Shown here: piece after piece, positions 37,255 through 47,835 of the stretch | How positions within the stretch are numbered: the stretch's first letter is position 1 | Layout: every line of letters starts with the position of its first letter | NCBI RefSeq assembly: GCF_014610845.1 | Contig: NZ_JABTCG010000004.1 | Coordinates: forward strand, 248,001 to 312,000 | DNA from: Maribacter arenosus | Lineage (GTDB): Bacteria; Bacteroidota; Bacteroidia; Flavobacteriales; Flavobacteriaceae | Length of the DNA: 64,000 nt | Direction of reading: 5' to 3' | Made by a program: the position numbers and the translations under genes | The notes under the pieces: model-generated | What the model was told of the DNA's origin: nothing | Database searches by the model: none | Seen by the model: the letters and a program-made list of their open reading frames with translations, nothing else

Positions 37255-37277
37255 CTATAATTTAATAATAATTATAG
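37255..37277. promoter_or_regulatory. PerR/Fur-like palindrome upstream of katG
   Basis: CTATAATT and AATTATAG form perfect 8-bp arms with a 7-bp spacer, close to the PerR-box pattern TTATAATnATTATAA. It lies 96 bp upstream of the katG ATG. Binding by a PerR-type peroxide sensor is expected from the gene it controls, but not shown. Confidence 0.55.
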
Positions 37278-37361
37278 ATATAAATCTAAAACAAGACCTT
37301 TTGTATTTTGTATCTTTAAAGGAATAAGTCTAACCGTTTATTGCACATTCGCAAAGCTTAA

Positions 37362-39569
<2,208 letters not shown>

Positions 39570-39618
39570 TTTCAACGTATTGGATCGACTGCTAAATTAA
39601 AATACCAGTTAACATTGC

Positions 39619-39658
39619 AAACCGTTACATCTGAAATGAAAAGATGTGACGGTTTTTT
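39619..39658 (+). terminator. Rho-independent terminator after katG
   Basis: Two 14-nt arms (39619-39632, 39642-39655; core AAACCGT/ACGGTTT) pair with one wobble, and a T tract follows to 39658. It may partly read through into the ankyrin gene 32 bp later. Confidence 0.9.
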
Positions 39659-39689
39659 CATACATTTATTATGACCATTGGAAAACACT

Positions 39690-40160
39690 ATGAACGAATT
39701 CTTTTTTAGCGAAATTAGAAATGGTGATTTTAAGGCTGTAAAGGCCATGTTAGAGAAGAATCCTATGCTTGTGAATAGTAAGGATGATCGAGGTTCTACA
39801 CCATTGATTATGGCTACGTACTACGATGAGCAGGAAATTACCGACCTCTTGTTGGCAAAAGGAGCGAAAATCGATGCAAAGGACGCATCGGGTAATACGG
39901 CCTTGTTGGGGGTTTGTTTTAAAGGATATACCGATGTAGCTAAAAAATTGATAGCTAAGGGGGCAAATATCAATGAGCAAAATGCAGTGGGGGCCACCTG
40001 CCTTATCTATGCAGCAACTTTTGGCAAGGTCGATGTTGCTAAGGTACTAATAGAGCATGGTGCCGATGTCTCTCTTAAGGATGCTCGGGGTCTTACCGCA
40101 TTGGACCATGCAAAAAGCGGGGGTGACCCAACCCTCATCCAATTACTGGAAAATATGTAA
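39690..40160 (+). CDS. Ankyrin-repeat protein
   Basis: A 156-residue cytoplasmic protein made of four to five ankyrin repeats; GSTPLIMATYYDEQEITDLL, GNTALLGVCFKGYTDVAKKL and GATCLIYAATFGKVDVAKVL are clear copies. I chose the ATG at 39690 over a TTG four codons before. Ankyrin genes beside catalase genes are known, for example ankB next to katB in Pseudomonas aeruginosa, where the protein supports catalase activity; the same role is likely here. It is 9 bp before the Nudix gene. Confidence 0.92.
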   Translation: MNEFFFSEIRNGDFKAVKAMLEKNPMLVNSKDDRGSTPLIMATYYDEQEITDLLLAKGAKIDAKDASGNTALLGVCFKGYTDVAKKLIAKGANINEQNAVGATCLIYAATFGKVDVAKVLIEHGADVSLKDARGLTALDHAKSGGDPTLIQLLENM

Positions 40161-40169
40161 TATTGGTCA

Positions 40170-40793
40170 ATGAAAGATAACCAGGATCTTGAATTGATCA
40201 AACGTATTAAAGCATTGGCAGACACTGGTCTGGTATATGCCGATGATGAGTATCATAGGGAACGTTATGAAGAACTCCGGGAGATAAGCCTGCAACTACT
40301 GTCCCACATGTCTAGTCAACCGCTTCGGGTACTCCATGATTTTTTTATGCCCGAAAAGGATTATCCCACGGTAAAAGTCGATGTTAGGGGTTTTGTTTTA
40401 AACAGTGCCAATGAAATTCTTATTGCCAAGGAACAGGTAGATGGTAAATGGACCATTCCAGGAGGTTGGGCCGATATTGGATATACCCCATCAGAGGTGG
40501 TCGTCAAGGAGATTGAGGAAGAAACTGGACTTAGATGTTCCGTAGATCGATTATTGGCGGTCTATGACAAACGTATGCATGCGCACCCACCACAGCCATT
40601 CTATATTTATAAATTGGTATTTTTATGTACGATACAAGGAGGAAAACTTGAACATGGTTTTGACATGGATGGGGCCTCATTTTTCAAGCTCGACAACTTA
40701 CCTGAAATATCTATAGACCGCATATTGGAGTCGCAATTATATCAGCTTTACAAAATGGTAATTGAGGGTAATATGAACGTTTATTTTGATTGA
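40170..40793 (+). CDS. NUDIX hydrolase with N-terminal Nudix_N domain
   Basis: A 207-residue enzyme that hydrolyses nucleoside diphosphates linked to another group, probably ADP-ribose or similar. The Nudix box is residues about 98-121 (GGWADIGYTPSEVVVKEIEE), with EIEEET holding the metal-binding glutamates; Lys replaces the usual Arg, and Tyr the usual Glu after GxG, which this subfamily tolerates. The first 60 residues form the helical Nudix_N part. It lies between the ankyrin and amidase genes with gaps of 9 and 3 bp, an operon. Confidence 0.9.
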   Translation: MKDNQDLELIKRIKALADTGLVYADDEYHRERYEELREISLQLLSHMSSQPLRVLHDFFMPEKDYPTVKVDVRGFVLNSANEILIAKEQVDGKWTIPGGWADIGYTPSEVVVKEIEEETGLRCSVDRLLAVYDKRMHAHPPQPFYIYKLVFLCTIQGGKLEHGFDMDGASFFKLDNLPEISIDRILESQLYQLYKMVIEGNMNVYFD

Positions 40794-40796
40794 TCC

Positions 40797-41576
40797 ATGA
40801 AACAACAAGAACTGAATATTGCTATAGTACAGACCAGTTTGGTTTGGGAAAATCCGGAGCGCAATAGGGAGAATTTCTCTAAAAAATTCAAATCGCTTTC
40901 TGAGAAAGTGGATCTTATAATATTACCTGAAATGTTCACTACCGGGTTTACCATGTCACCCGGGAACATCAAGTATGAAGAAGGCCAAAAAACCTTGGAT
41001 TGGATGCTTATGGAAGCAAAAAATCAAAATGCGGCAATAGTTGGGAGCATTCTTTTTTTTGAGAATGGGCACTTTTTTAACCGTTTGTTTTTTGTTGAAG
41101 CCAATGGCACCATCTCAAAGTATGATAAGCGCCATACATTTACCTTGGCCGGGGAAGACCGGGTATATAAGGCTGGAACCGAATCTTTGATCATCGATTA
41201 CAAAGGGTTCCGGATCAATCCCATGATCTGCTATGACCTGCGATTCCCTGTATGGGCCAGAAACACCCAAAATTATGATGTATTGATCTATGTCGCCAAT
41301 TGGCCCAAGCCAAGAATAAGGGCTTGGGATATTTTATTAAAAGCACGCGCCATTGAGAATATGTCCTATGCCATTGGTGTTAACCGCTGTGGGACGGATG
41401 AGGCGGGTTTTGTGTATTCAGGGCATTCAGCCGTTTATGACTGCCTTGGGGAACAGATGGTATTTGCCACAGAAGAAACCATATGCTTTACTACGCTTAA
41501 TAAAAACCATATTGACACCACAAGGGATAAACTCAAATTTCTCGAAGATCGGGATGAATTCACTTTGAAATTATAA
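40797..41576 (+). CDS. Nitrilase-family amidohydrolase, omega-amidase-like
   Basis: A 259-residue carbon-nitrogen hydrolase. The catalytic triad is Glu45 (LPEMFTTGF), Lys111 (KYDKRHTF) and Cys145 (MICYDLRFPVWARN). The sequence resembles YafV/NIT2 omega-amidases, which repair or recycle alpha-keto amides and deaminated glutathione. Together with katG and Nudix this suggests clean-up of oxidised or misused metabolites. Its 3' end overlaps the convergent Ig-like lipoprotein gene by 17 bp. Confidence 0.92.
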   Translation: MKQQELNIAIVQTSLVWENPERNRENFSKKFKSLSEKVDLIILPEMFTTGFTMSPGNIKYEEGQKTLDWMLMEAKNQNAAIVGSILFFENGHFFNRLFFVEANGTISKYDKRHTFTLAGEDRVYKAGTESLIIDYKGFRINPMICYDLRFPVWARNTQNYDVLIYVANWPKPRIRAWDILLKARAIENMSYAIGVNRCGTDEAGFVYSGHSAVYDCLGEQMVFATEETICFTTLNKNHIDTTRDKLKFLEDRDEFTLKL

Positions 41577-43176
41577 ACGTCTCGTTCTTTTCCCAATTGG
41601 CCCTGATCTCAATGACATCGGGATAATAGCTCACCTTTTCAGGCTGAATGCGTTTTAAGTAGTTTCCGGTATCCCAAATACCGTTTCCATTGGCATCAAA
41701 GATTACACGCACAAGGTAATTTGTAGGTTCTATATAGTTAAACTCCATTAATTTGGGTTCTTCGGCATACAGTTCTTGTTTTATTTCCCCTTTTTCCGAG
41801 GTCAATTGAACAATCAAAGGATAGTCCTCTAAACTTGCGATAATGTTCATTGTCAGGTTGCCATAATCCGCATATTCCTTGGTTCGCAATCGTATATTCA
41901 TCGTGTCGTTTTGGCTTCCAAAGAAATCGGTGACCGCACCCGGCATCAGTTCCAATTCATAGTTTTCTATGGCCTGCCTTTCAAAGTCAAAATCTATCTT
42001 ACTCCTGATACTATCTAGCACAACGGTGAAATCAATGGCAAGGGAATCCTTATTCATCAAGCTGATTTTACTGGTATCAAGAGCCGTTAATGGTGTATTG
42101 GCCTGTATATTGAATGGGGTGTTGAAACCCAAGTTTCCACTTTGGTTGGCTTTTAGGTTCAATGAATCTATACCTACTTTTCTGTTCTTAACCGTAAAGG
42201 TATCAATGGCTTGGAGGGCGTCATTTCTAACGGTAAAAATTAGGGAATCCATTTCAAAAGGTGTAAACCAAAAATTCAATGTATCCTTATCACGTTCTTT
42301 GGTAATCGTGGTTTTAACCGTATCGGGTACAGCACTTAAAAGCGTTATATCCAAATCCTTTCCATCGCCATAATAACCAAATATGATCTTATTGCGGGCC
42401 GTTAGACTGGGAACTGATATTTTGTAATCGGGAATTTCCTTGAACAAGGTCAAAAGGAACGTCGAATCGGTAGGTATTGCAACAGTATCGGCGATAAACC
42501 CGATTTTATCCATATTTTGGTTGAACATATTGTTTTTGTTCTCATCTTTTAATGCGAACATGGCATATTTCCCTTCCTTAAGGTTGGGCAGGGTAAAGAT
42601 CACGGCACTGTCTAACGTATTGGTGATATAATTTGGGGGTTTCCTGTATATGGTCGAATCGGTGTAGGCTGAATCGATTTCATATAGCATCACACTGACG
42701 AATTCATCCGCTTTACGATTGTAGGCATCTTTTATCGCACCTTGAACTTGCAACGAATCTATATAACTTCCCGTTGAGAATACATAGGTTAGAAAGCGAT
42801 AGGCGTTGCCTTCGTTATTATCCACGATACTTTGTCCAAAATTTAGGGTATACGTGGTATTTTCAAGAAGTGTATCCTTGATGGTGATTTCGATGAATTT
42901 GTTCGCGCCACCCTGGGGTGTTATATTCGGCATATACTTGAGGGGCGGTGATACAATTAGTTGTTCCTGGACATCCTCCAGTTTTACCAATTCATCAAAA
43001 TACAGCCTTATCGTTTTCGCGTTGAAATTGATGGTCATGTTCTCGGGCTCCGCTTTCAACAATACAGGGGGGGTAACATCCTTAGGTCCTCCTGTAGGTC
43101 TTCCACGTCTTGCACATTGCATTAGGGCTGCGGTGATCAAAAAGAGGAAAATGTAAGCGAAAATACGTTTGAACAT
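41560..43176 (-). CDS. Ig-like (Big_5) domain lipoprotein
   Basis: A 538-residue lipoprotein with lipobox ALMQC (Cys21) and a first domain of the SbsA-Ig/Big_5 type (TPPVLLKAEPENMTINFNAK, residues about 35-135); the rest is beta-rich, with several repeated strands and a last segment (IFDANGNGIWDTGNYLKRIQ) typical of this flavobacterial family. Probably an outer-membrane-attached structural protein of unknown function. ComF lies 93 bp upstream on the same strand. Confidence 0.88.
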   Translation of the reverse strand: MFKRIFAYIFLFLITAALMQCARRGRPTGGPKDVTPPVLLKAEPENMTINFNAKTIRLYFDELVKLEDVQEQLIVSPPLKYMPNITPQGGANKFIEITIKDTLLENTTYTLNFGQSIVDNNEGNAYRFLTYVFSTGSYIDSLQVQGAIKDAYNRKADEFVSVMLYEIDSAYTDSTIYRKPPNYITNTLDSAVIFTLPNLKEGKYAMFALKDENKNNMFNQNMDKIGFIADTVAIPTDSTFLLTLFKEIPDYKISVPSLTARNKIIFGYYGDGKDLDITLLSAVPDTVKTTITKERDKDTLNFWFTPFEMDSLIFTVRNDALQAIDTFTVKNRKVGIDSLNLKANQSGNLGFNTPFNIQANTPLTALDTSKISLMNKDSLAIDFTVVLDSIRSKIDFDFERQAIENYELELMPGAVTDFFGSQNDTMNIRLRTKEYADYGNLTMNIIASLEDYPLIVQLTSEKGEIKQELYAEEPKLMEFNYIEPTNYLVRVIFDANGNGIWDTGNYLKRIQPEKVSYYPDVIEIRANWEKNETFIISK

Positions 43177-43269
43177 AAATTTACCGATCTATGGGGCAAA
43201 GTAACACATAATTTGGAACTTGCCTTCAAGAATTAACATTGCATAAGGGTTGGCAGTGGCGTTTAAAGG

Positions 43270-43980
43270 TCATTGTGTTAAAGGTACTACTGCCATACTC
43301 GTAATATAGAGGGTTATTCCTTTTGCCCCGTTCAAGGTTTTGGCACAGATTTCCATCGTAGCGCCCGTCGTGATGACATCATCGACCAAGAGTATATTCT
43401 TATTTTCCAACAGCTTCGGGTACTTAAGTAGGTACAGGGCCTTATTATTTTGCCAACGTCCAATTCTACTTTTCTTAGTCTGGGTTTTGGTATTGGCTGT
43501 CTTGATCAAGGCGTCCTCAAGAAATTCGGCATTTAAATGATTTGCCAAGCGCCTTCCAAAGGCCGAAACTTGATTATATCCCCGTTTTCTCAATTTTTTT
43601 CGATGTAGGGGCACGGGAATTACGTAATCTATAGTTGCCAAGAAATTGTTCCCTGCAATAATTTGGCCATGCCAATCACCCAAAAACGTGCCGATTTGCT
43701 CTTGATTTTTATACTTTAAATGATGGATAAGGTTTTTTACAATACCTTTTTCGATGAAAAAAAGGAAAGAATTCGCTTTTTTGATGTTAATTCTACCATA
43801 AAAAATACGGTCAACAGCATTTTCAACGTTAAAATCATATTCGGTGAGTGGTAACTGGTTTCGACAAACGGTACACAAGTGATACTCTCCTCTATTTAAT
43901 CGTGCATTACATCCAAAACACACCCTAGGTAGCAGGACCGAGTTGATATCATTTAGTATCTTTGATAGATTGGAATACAC
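43270..43980 (-). CDS. comF: ComF-family phosphoribosyltransferase-like protein
   Basis: A 236-residue protein with an N-terminal zinc ribbon (Cys21, Cys24, Cys36, Cys39) and a C-terminal PRTase fold with the PRPP loop ILLVDDVITTGAT. In naturally competent bacteria ComF helps DNA uptake; in others its role is less clear. The start is GTG at 43980. No other competence gene is in the window, apart from the TfoX-like protein at 46574. Confidence 0.93.
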   Translation of the reverse strand: MYSNLSKILNDINSVLLPRVCFGCNARLNRGEYHLCTVCRNQLPLTEYDFNVENAVDRIFYGRINIKKANSFLFFIEKGIVKNLIHHLKYKNQEQIGTFLGDWHGQIIAGNNFLATIDYVIPVPLHRKKLRKRGYNQVSAFGRRLANHLNAEFLEDALIKTANTKTQTKKSRIGRWQNNKALYLLKYPKLLENKNILLVDDVITTGATMEICAKTLNGAKGITLYITSMAVVPLTQ

Positions 43981-44022
43981 GAATCTTACAATTAATAACC
44001 TACTTAAAGCCGACTTGGATTA

Positions 44023-44919
44023 ATGGACGGACAAGATAATAAATTCAACTACAAGATTATTCTTGCTGCTTTGGTTGCTGTAATCATAGGTATACTGATC
44101 GCATTTTACTATAGTTATGCCCAATCTGAAAATCAAATTAGTTTTTTAGAGCAAGAAAAAGAGATTTTAGTGAAAGACCTTACTTTAATGAAGGCTGATG
44201 TTGACAGACTTACCGCTTTGAACGAGGTAAATGAAATAGAGATCCAAGGGGCTCGATATGAAGTACAACAGCTTTTGGATTCTGTAGGTAGGCTCACCTT
44301 TACCATAGAAAAATTACGCGAATTCAAATCCGAACTGCGAAGACTTGAGGCCAAGAACGATAGTCTTAAGCTTAAGAATAATTTCCTCAGGTACAACAAT
44401 ATGCTTCTTACCAATAAGGTTGAGGAAACCCAAGCACAGATGGAAGCCTTGAGACAGGCAAGTAATTCGATAGCGCAAGCGGAAGCCTTACAGCGCCAAA
44501 AGATCTTGGAACTGAACAAGGAGCTTAAAATAAAAAGTTATTTAGAACTCAGGGATACCGAAGGCACTAGTTTTAGGTTACGGGGAGGTAAACCCCTAAG
44601 GACGAACAAAGCCTCTACCGTAGAAAAGTTAAGAGGTTGTGTTACCATAAAGGCAGATCTTACGATGATCAACAAAAAGAAAATTTTATATTTCCAGTTC
44701 TTGGGGCCGAATATGGGAGTTATCGAGGATAATGCCAATACTATTTTGGTGAATGGGAATGTCTACAGCAAAAGGTTAGAGTTTGACTTTATGGGTGATG
44801 AGATGCAGCTATGTGAAGCCATTACCATACCAGAGGGTTCCTTGCAACCCGGAAGTTATACCCTTAATGTCTTTGAGGACGAAAGATTATTGGACTCTGC
44901 AGAATTTCAGTTAAAATAA
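44023..44919 (+). CDS. Membrane-anchored coiled-coil protein
   Basis: A 298-residue protein with one transmembrane helix near the N-terminus (residues 11-33), a long coiled coil (about 38-175, rich in E, L, K and R) and a beta-rich C-terminal domain of about 120 residues with the marker FRLRGGKPLRTNKASTVEKL. The large part is periplasmic. I recognise the arrangement from Flavobacteriaceae but not its function. It is divergent from comF and 36 bp before glyS. Confidence 0.85.
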   Translation: MDGQDNKFNYKIILAALVAVIIGILIAFYYSYAQSENQISFLEQEKEILVKDLTLMKADVDRLTALNEVNEIEIQGARYEVQQLLDSVGRLTFTIEKLREFKSELRRLEAKNDSLKLKNNFLRYNNMLLTNKVEETQAQMEALRQASNSIAQAEALQRQKILELNKELKIKSYLELRDTEGTSFRLRGGKPLRTNKASTVEKLRGCVTIKADLTMINKKKILYFQFLGPNMGVIEDNANTILVNGNVYSKRLEFDFMGDEMQLCEAITIPEGSLQPGSYTLNVFEDERLLDSAEFQLK

Positions 44920-44943
44920 CATCAGGCTTTTGTTGGAATATTC

Positions 44944-44951
44944 TATTTTTG
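44944..44951 (+). promoter_or_regulatory. -7 promoter element immediately before glyS
   Basis: TATTTTTG matches TAnnTTTG and ends 4 bp before the glyS ATG. With the usual spacing to the start point, the mRNA would begin at or next to the A of the ATG. Confidence 0.5.
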
Positions 44952-44955
44952 CCCA

Positions 44956-46500
44956 ATGGCAAATCAAGAAGACGATTTTAAAAGAGTAATTTCACATGCA
45001 AAGGAATATGGATATGTTTTCCAATCCAGTGAAATTTATGACGGATTAAGCGCCGTATACGATTATGCGCAGAACGGTGCGGAACTCAAAAAGAATATTA
45101 GGGAATACTGGTGGAAAGCCATGGTACAGCTCAATGAAAACATCGTTGGGATAGATGCTGCCATTTTTATGCATCCCACTACCTGGAAGGCCTCTGGTCA
45201 TGTCGATGCCTTTAATGATCCTTTGATAGACAATAAGGATTCTAAAAAAAGATACCGGGCCGATGTTTTGGTCGAGGATTATGTGGCCAAAATAGAAGCG
45301 AAGATAGAAAAGGAAGTGGCCAAGGCCGCTAAACGCTTCGGGACTGCTTTTGACCAGGATCAATTCTTGGCAACCAATGAGCGCGTGGTCGAATATCAAG
45401 GAAAGGCAGATGAAATTCTAAAGAGATTGGGAAGGTCATTGGAAAATGAGGACTTGGCCGATGTAAAAGACCTTATCGAAGAGTTGGATATTGCATGCCC
45501 TATGTCGGGCTCAAAGAATTGGACCGAAGTAAAACAGTTCAACCTAATGTTCGGGACTAAATTAGGGGCTAGTGCGGAAAGTGCGATGGACCTCTATTTA
45601 CGACCAGAAACCGCCCAAGGTATTTTTGTGAACTTCTTGAATGTACAGAAAACAGGCCGTTTGAAAATTCCGTTTGGAATAGCACAAACGGGAAAGGCCT
45701 TTCGAAATGAAATCGTTGCCCGACAGTTCATCTTTCGTATGCGCGAATTTGAACAAATGGAAATGCAATTTTTCATTCGTCCCGGTTCACAGCAAGAGTG
45801 GTATGAAAAGTGGAAAGATAATAGAATGAAATGGCATTTGTCATTAGGCATGGGAAAAGAGAACTACCGGTTTCATGACCATGAAAAATTGGCCCATTAT
45901 GCAGATGCAGCGGCCGATATCGAATTCAGGTTCCCTTTCGGGTTCAAAGAGCTGGAAGGGATACACTCCCGAACCGATTTTGATTTAAGCCAGCACGAAA
46001 AATATTCGAATAAGAAACTACAATATTTTGACCCGGAACTTAAGGAAAATTATGTGCCTTATGTTGTGGAAACTTCCATTGGATTGGATCGTATGTTCTT
46101 GGCCGTATTTTCCCATTCCCTACGGGAAGAGGAGCTCGACAATGATACCACACGAACAGTATTGAAATTACCCGCAGTTTTGGCGCCTACAAAAGCGGCT
46201 GTCTTGCCTTTGGTCAAGAAAGATGGACTACCGGAAGTAGCCCATAAGATCATCGAAGATTTAAAATGGGATTTCAATGTTGTCTATGACGAAAAAGATG
46301 CGGTCGGCCGTCGATATCGAAGACAAGATGCTGCCGGCACTCCATTTTGTATTACGGTAGATCACCAGTCATTAGAAGATGAAACCGTCACCATTCGCCA
46401 TCGCGATAGCATGGAACAGCAAAGGGTTGCCATTACCGACCTTAAAAGTATTATTCACAAAGAAGTGGATATGAAGACTTGGTTGCACCGTATAGTGTAA
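44956..46500 (+). CDS. glyS: Glycyl-tRNA synthetase, single-chain dimeric type
   Basis: Class II enzyme that charges tRNA-Gly. The 514 residues match the alpha-2 (eukaryote/archaeal-like) type found in Bacteroidota, not the two-subunit GlyQ/GlyS. Visible parts are the N-terminal catalytic segment (SGHVDAFNDPL), motif 2 region (FGIAQTGKAFRNEIVARQF), motif 3 (PYVVETSIGLDRMFLAVF) and the anticodon-binding domain (LAPTKAAVLPLVKK). The ATG at 44956 is right after a -7 promoter element; a strong terminator follows. Confidence 0.96.
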   Translation: MANQEDDFKRVISHAKEYGYVFQSSEIYDGLSAVYDYAQNGAELKKNIREYWWKAMVQLNENIVGIDAAIFMHPTTWKASGHVDAFNDPLIDNKDSKKRYRADVLVEDYVAKIEAKIEKEVAKAAKRFGTAFDQDQFLATNERVVEYQGKADEILKRLGRSLENEDLADVKDLIEELDIACPMSGSKNWTEVKQFNLMFGTKLGASAESAMDLYLRPETAQGIFVNFLNVQKTGRLKIPFGIAQTGKAFRNEIVARQFIFRMREFEQMEMQFFIRPGSQQEWYEKWKDNRMKWHLSLGMGKENYRFHDHEKLAHYADAAADIEFRFPFGFKELEGIHSRTDFDLSQHEKYSNKKLQYFDPELKENYVPYVVETSIGLDRMFLAVFSHSLREEELDNDTTRTVLKLPAVLAPTKAAVLPLVKKDGLPEVAHKIIEDLKWDFNVVYDEKDAVGRRYRRQDAAGTPFCITVDHQSLEDETVTIRHRDSMEQQRVAITDLKSIIHKEVDMKTWLHRIV

Positions 46501-46523
46501 ATTATACAGAGAAATTAAAGTTT

Positions 46524-46559
46524 AAAAGGTGACCTGAAAATGCTCAGGTCACCTTTTTT
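46524..46559 (+). terminator. Rho-independent terminator after glyS
   Basis: A perfect 14-bp stem (46524-46537 with 46544-46557; core AGGTGACCTGA/TCAGGTCACCT) with a 6-nt loop and T tract. A tract on the other side lets it serve the convergent gene too. Confidence 0.95.
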
Positions 46560-46573
46560 ATTTTGGGAGTTCT

Positions 46574-46939
46574 TTATTTTGGTTCCAAGTCCATGACGTA
46601 GTCATAACCCTCATTCAAATAGTTCGCTACATTATCCAAATCATGAAGCATGTCGTCTGGTATCAATACATATCCTTTCATTACGGCATTATGCGATCTG
46701 TAAATACTAGAATTGAATTCCTTAATGTATTTTTCTTGGACCTCTTTTGAAAATCGAATTCCGATTTCCCCGTTTTTATTTAATAATGAAAACATGTATC
46801 CATTCGCTGACGTATAGGGTACCGTTTTCCCTTTTCGCTTAAACCGATGACACTTGGCCACCAACTGGTCATAGATTTTTAATTTTTCCTCCCACATGGC
46901 TTCTTTCTGTAAGGCAATGCTAGACAAGATTTTAATCAT
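46574..46939 (-). CDS. TfoX-N-like small protein
   Basis: A 121-residue cytoplasmic protein. The stretch PYTSANGYMFSLLNKNGEIG resembles the TfoX N-terminal domain fold (KxMFG-like part) and continues with a charged helix and YVLIPDDMLHDLDNVANYL. Such short TfoX-N proteins are common in Bacteroidota and are not shown to regulate competence. It is monocistronic, converging on the glyS terminator. Confidence 0.7.
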   Translation of the reverse strand: MIKILSSIALQKEAMWEEKLKIYDQLVAKCHRFKRKGKTVPYTSANGYMFSLLNKNGEIGIRFSKEVQEKYIKEFNSSIYRSHNAVMKGYVLIPDDMLHDLDNVANYLNEGYDYVMDLEPK

Positions 46940-47068
46940 TTAAAGGGTAAGTTACTGAATATCCTTTACAGGGAAAAGTAAATCATATGAGATTTAAATA
47001 CCATAGTTATTAGCAATAGAGAACTCAACTAAAGCTTTTCATAGGATAGGTTGGTGCACTTAGTTTTT

Positions 47069-47686
47069 TTATTTCAGTATTACAAAGAAGTCTTTTAGTC
47101 CACTCAGTATGCTTTGAACGGCATATGCGGCCAATATCAAGCCCATTACCTTACTGATTACCGTAATTCCATAATCGCCGATTCTTTTTTGCACCAAACT
47201 CGCTCCGAGTAAGATCAACATGGTGATCACAATTACTACTATGACTAATCCCGTGGTAATAGCTTGCTGCTGGATTGAGTAAATGTTATTATCCGTTAAT
47301 AAAACAACGGCCATTATAGCTCCCGGTGAAGCGATGGATGGAATTGCAACTGGGAAAATAGTGACGTGTTTATAATCGTGGATCAAATGTTTTTCCGACT
47401 CTGGTTTGCCTTCCCCAAAAATCATTGTCAATGCGAATAGGAACAGTATTACACCACCTGAGATTTGAAAAGCATCCAAGGTGACATCCATTCCATCAAG
47501 GATTAGTTGACCTACGACGATAAAAAACAATAGAATAAGAAATGCAATGAACGAGGCTCTAATTGCCACCTTTTTTTTGTGCTTCTGGTCTAATTGTTTT
47601 GTAGCTTCCAAAAACACTGGAACAGAACCAAGAGGATCAATTACGGCTATTAAAAAGAAAATTTTCGTAATAATTTCTGCTATCAT
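47069..47686 (-). CDS. MarC-family integral membrane protein
   Basis: A 205-residue protein with six hydrophobic helices of the MarC (UPF0056) family. The N-terminal block FLIAVIDPLGSVPVFLEATK and the FQISGGVILFLFALTMIFG block are clear. Despite the name, a role in multiple antibiotic resistance is not supported; function is unknown. It stands alone between the TfoX-like gene and a TonB receptor gene. Confidence 0.93.
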   Translation of the reverse strand: MIAEIITKIFFLIAVIDPLGSVPVFLEATKQLDQKHKKKVAIRASFIAFLILLFFIVVGQLILDGMDVTLDAFQISGGVILFLFALTMIFGEGKPESEKHLIHDYKHVTIFPVAIPSIASPGAIMAVVLLTDNNIYSIQQQAITTGLVIVVIVITMLILLGASLVQKRIGDYGITVISKVMGLILAAYAVQSILSGLKDFFVILK

Positions 47687-47768
47687 GTTAATCAGTTTTT
47701 ATGCCCTCACAATGGGCTCGCCAATATAATATTTTACTTTCTATTCTAATTAGGTACAACATACGAAA

Positions 47769-47786
47769 ATAGATATGCGTATCTAT
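47769..47786 (-). terminator. Weak hairpin between TonB receptor and marC-type gene
   Basis: ATAGATA/TATCTAT pair perfectly across TGCG, and on the minus strand four T follow. It lies 50 bp past the receptor stop, so it may be its terminator, or an operator for the MarC-type gene. Confidence 0.45.
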
Positions 47787-47835
47787 ATTCCCATTCTAAA
47801 AACTAAGATAACAAATAGGGTTATAAAAGGAATTG

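Noticed and set aside
47687-47835. MarC as an antibiotic-resistance gene
   Set aside because: The family name is historical; nothing in the sequence or neighbours supports a resistance role.
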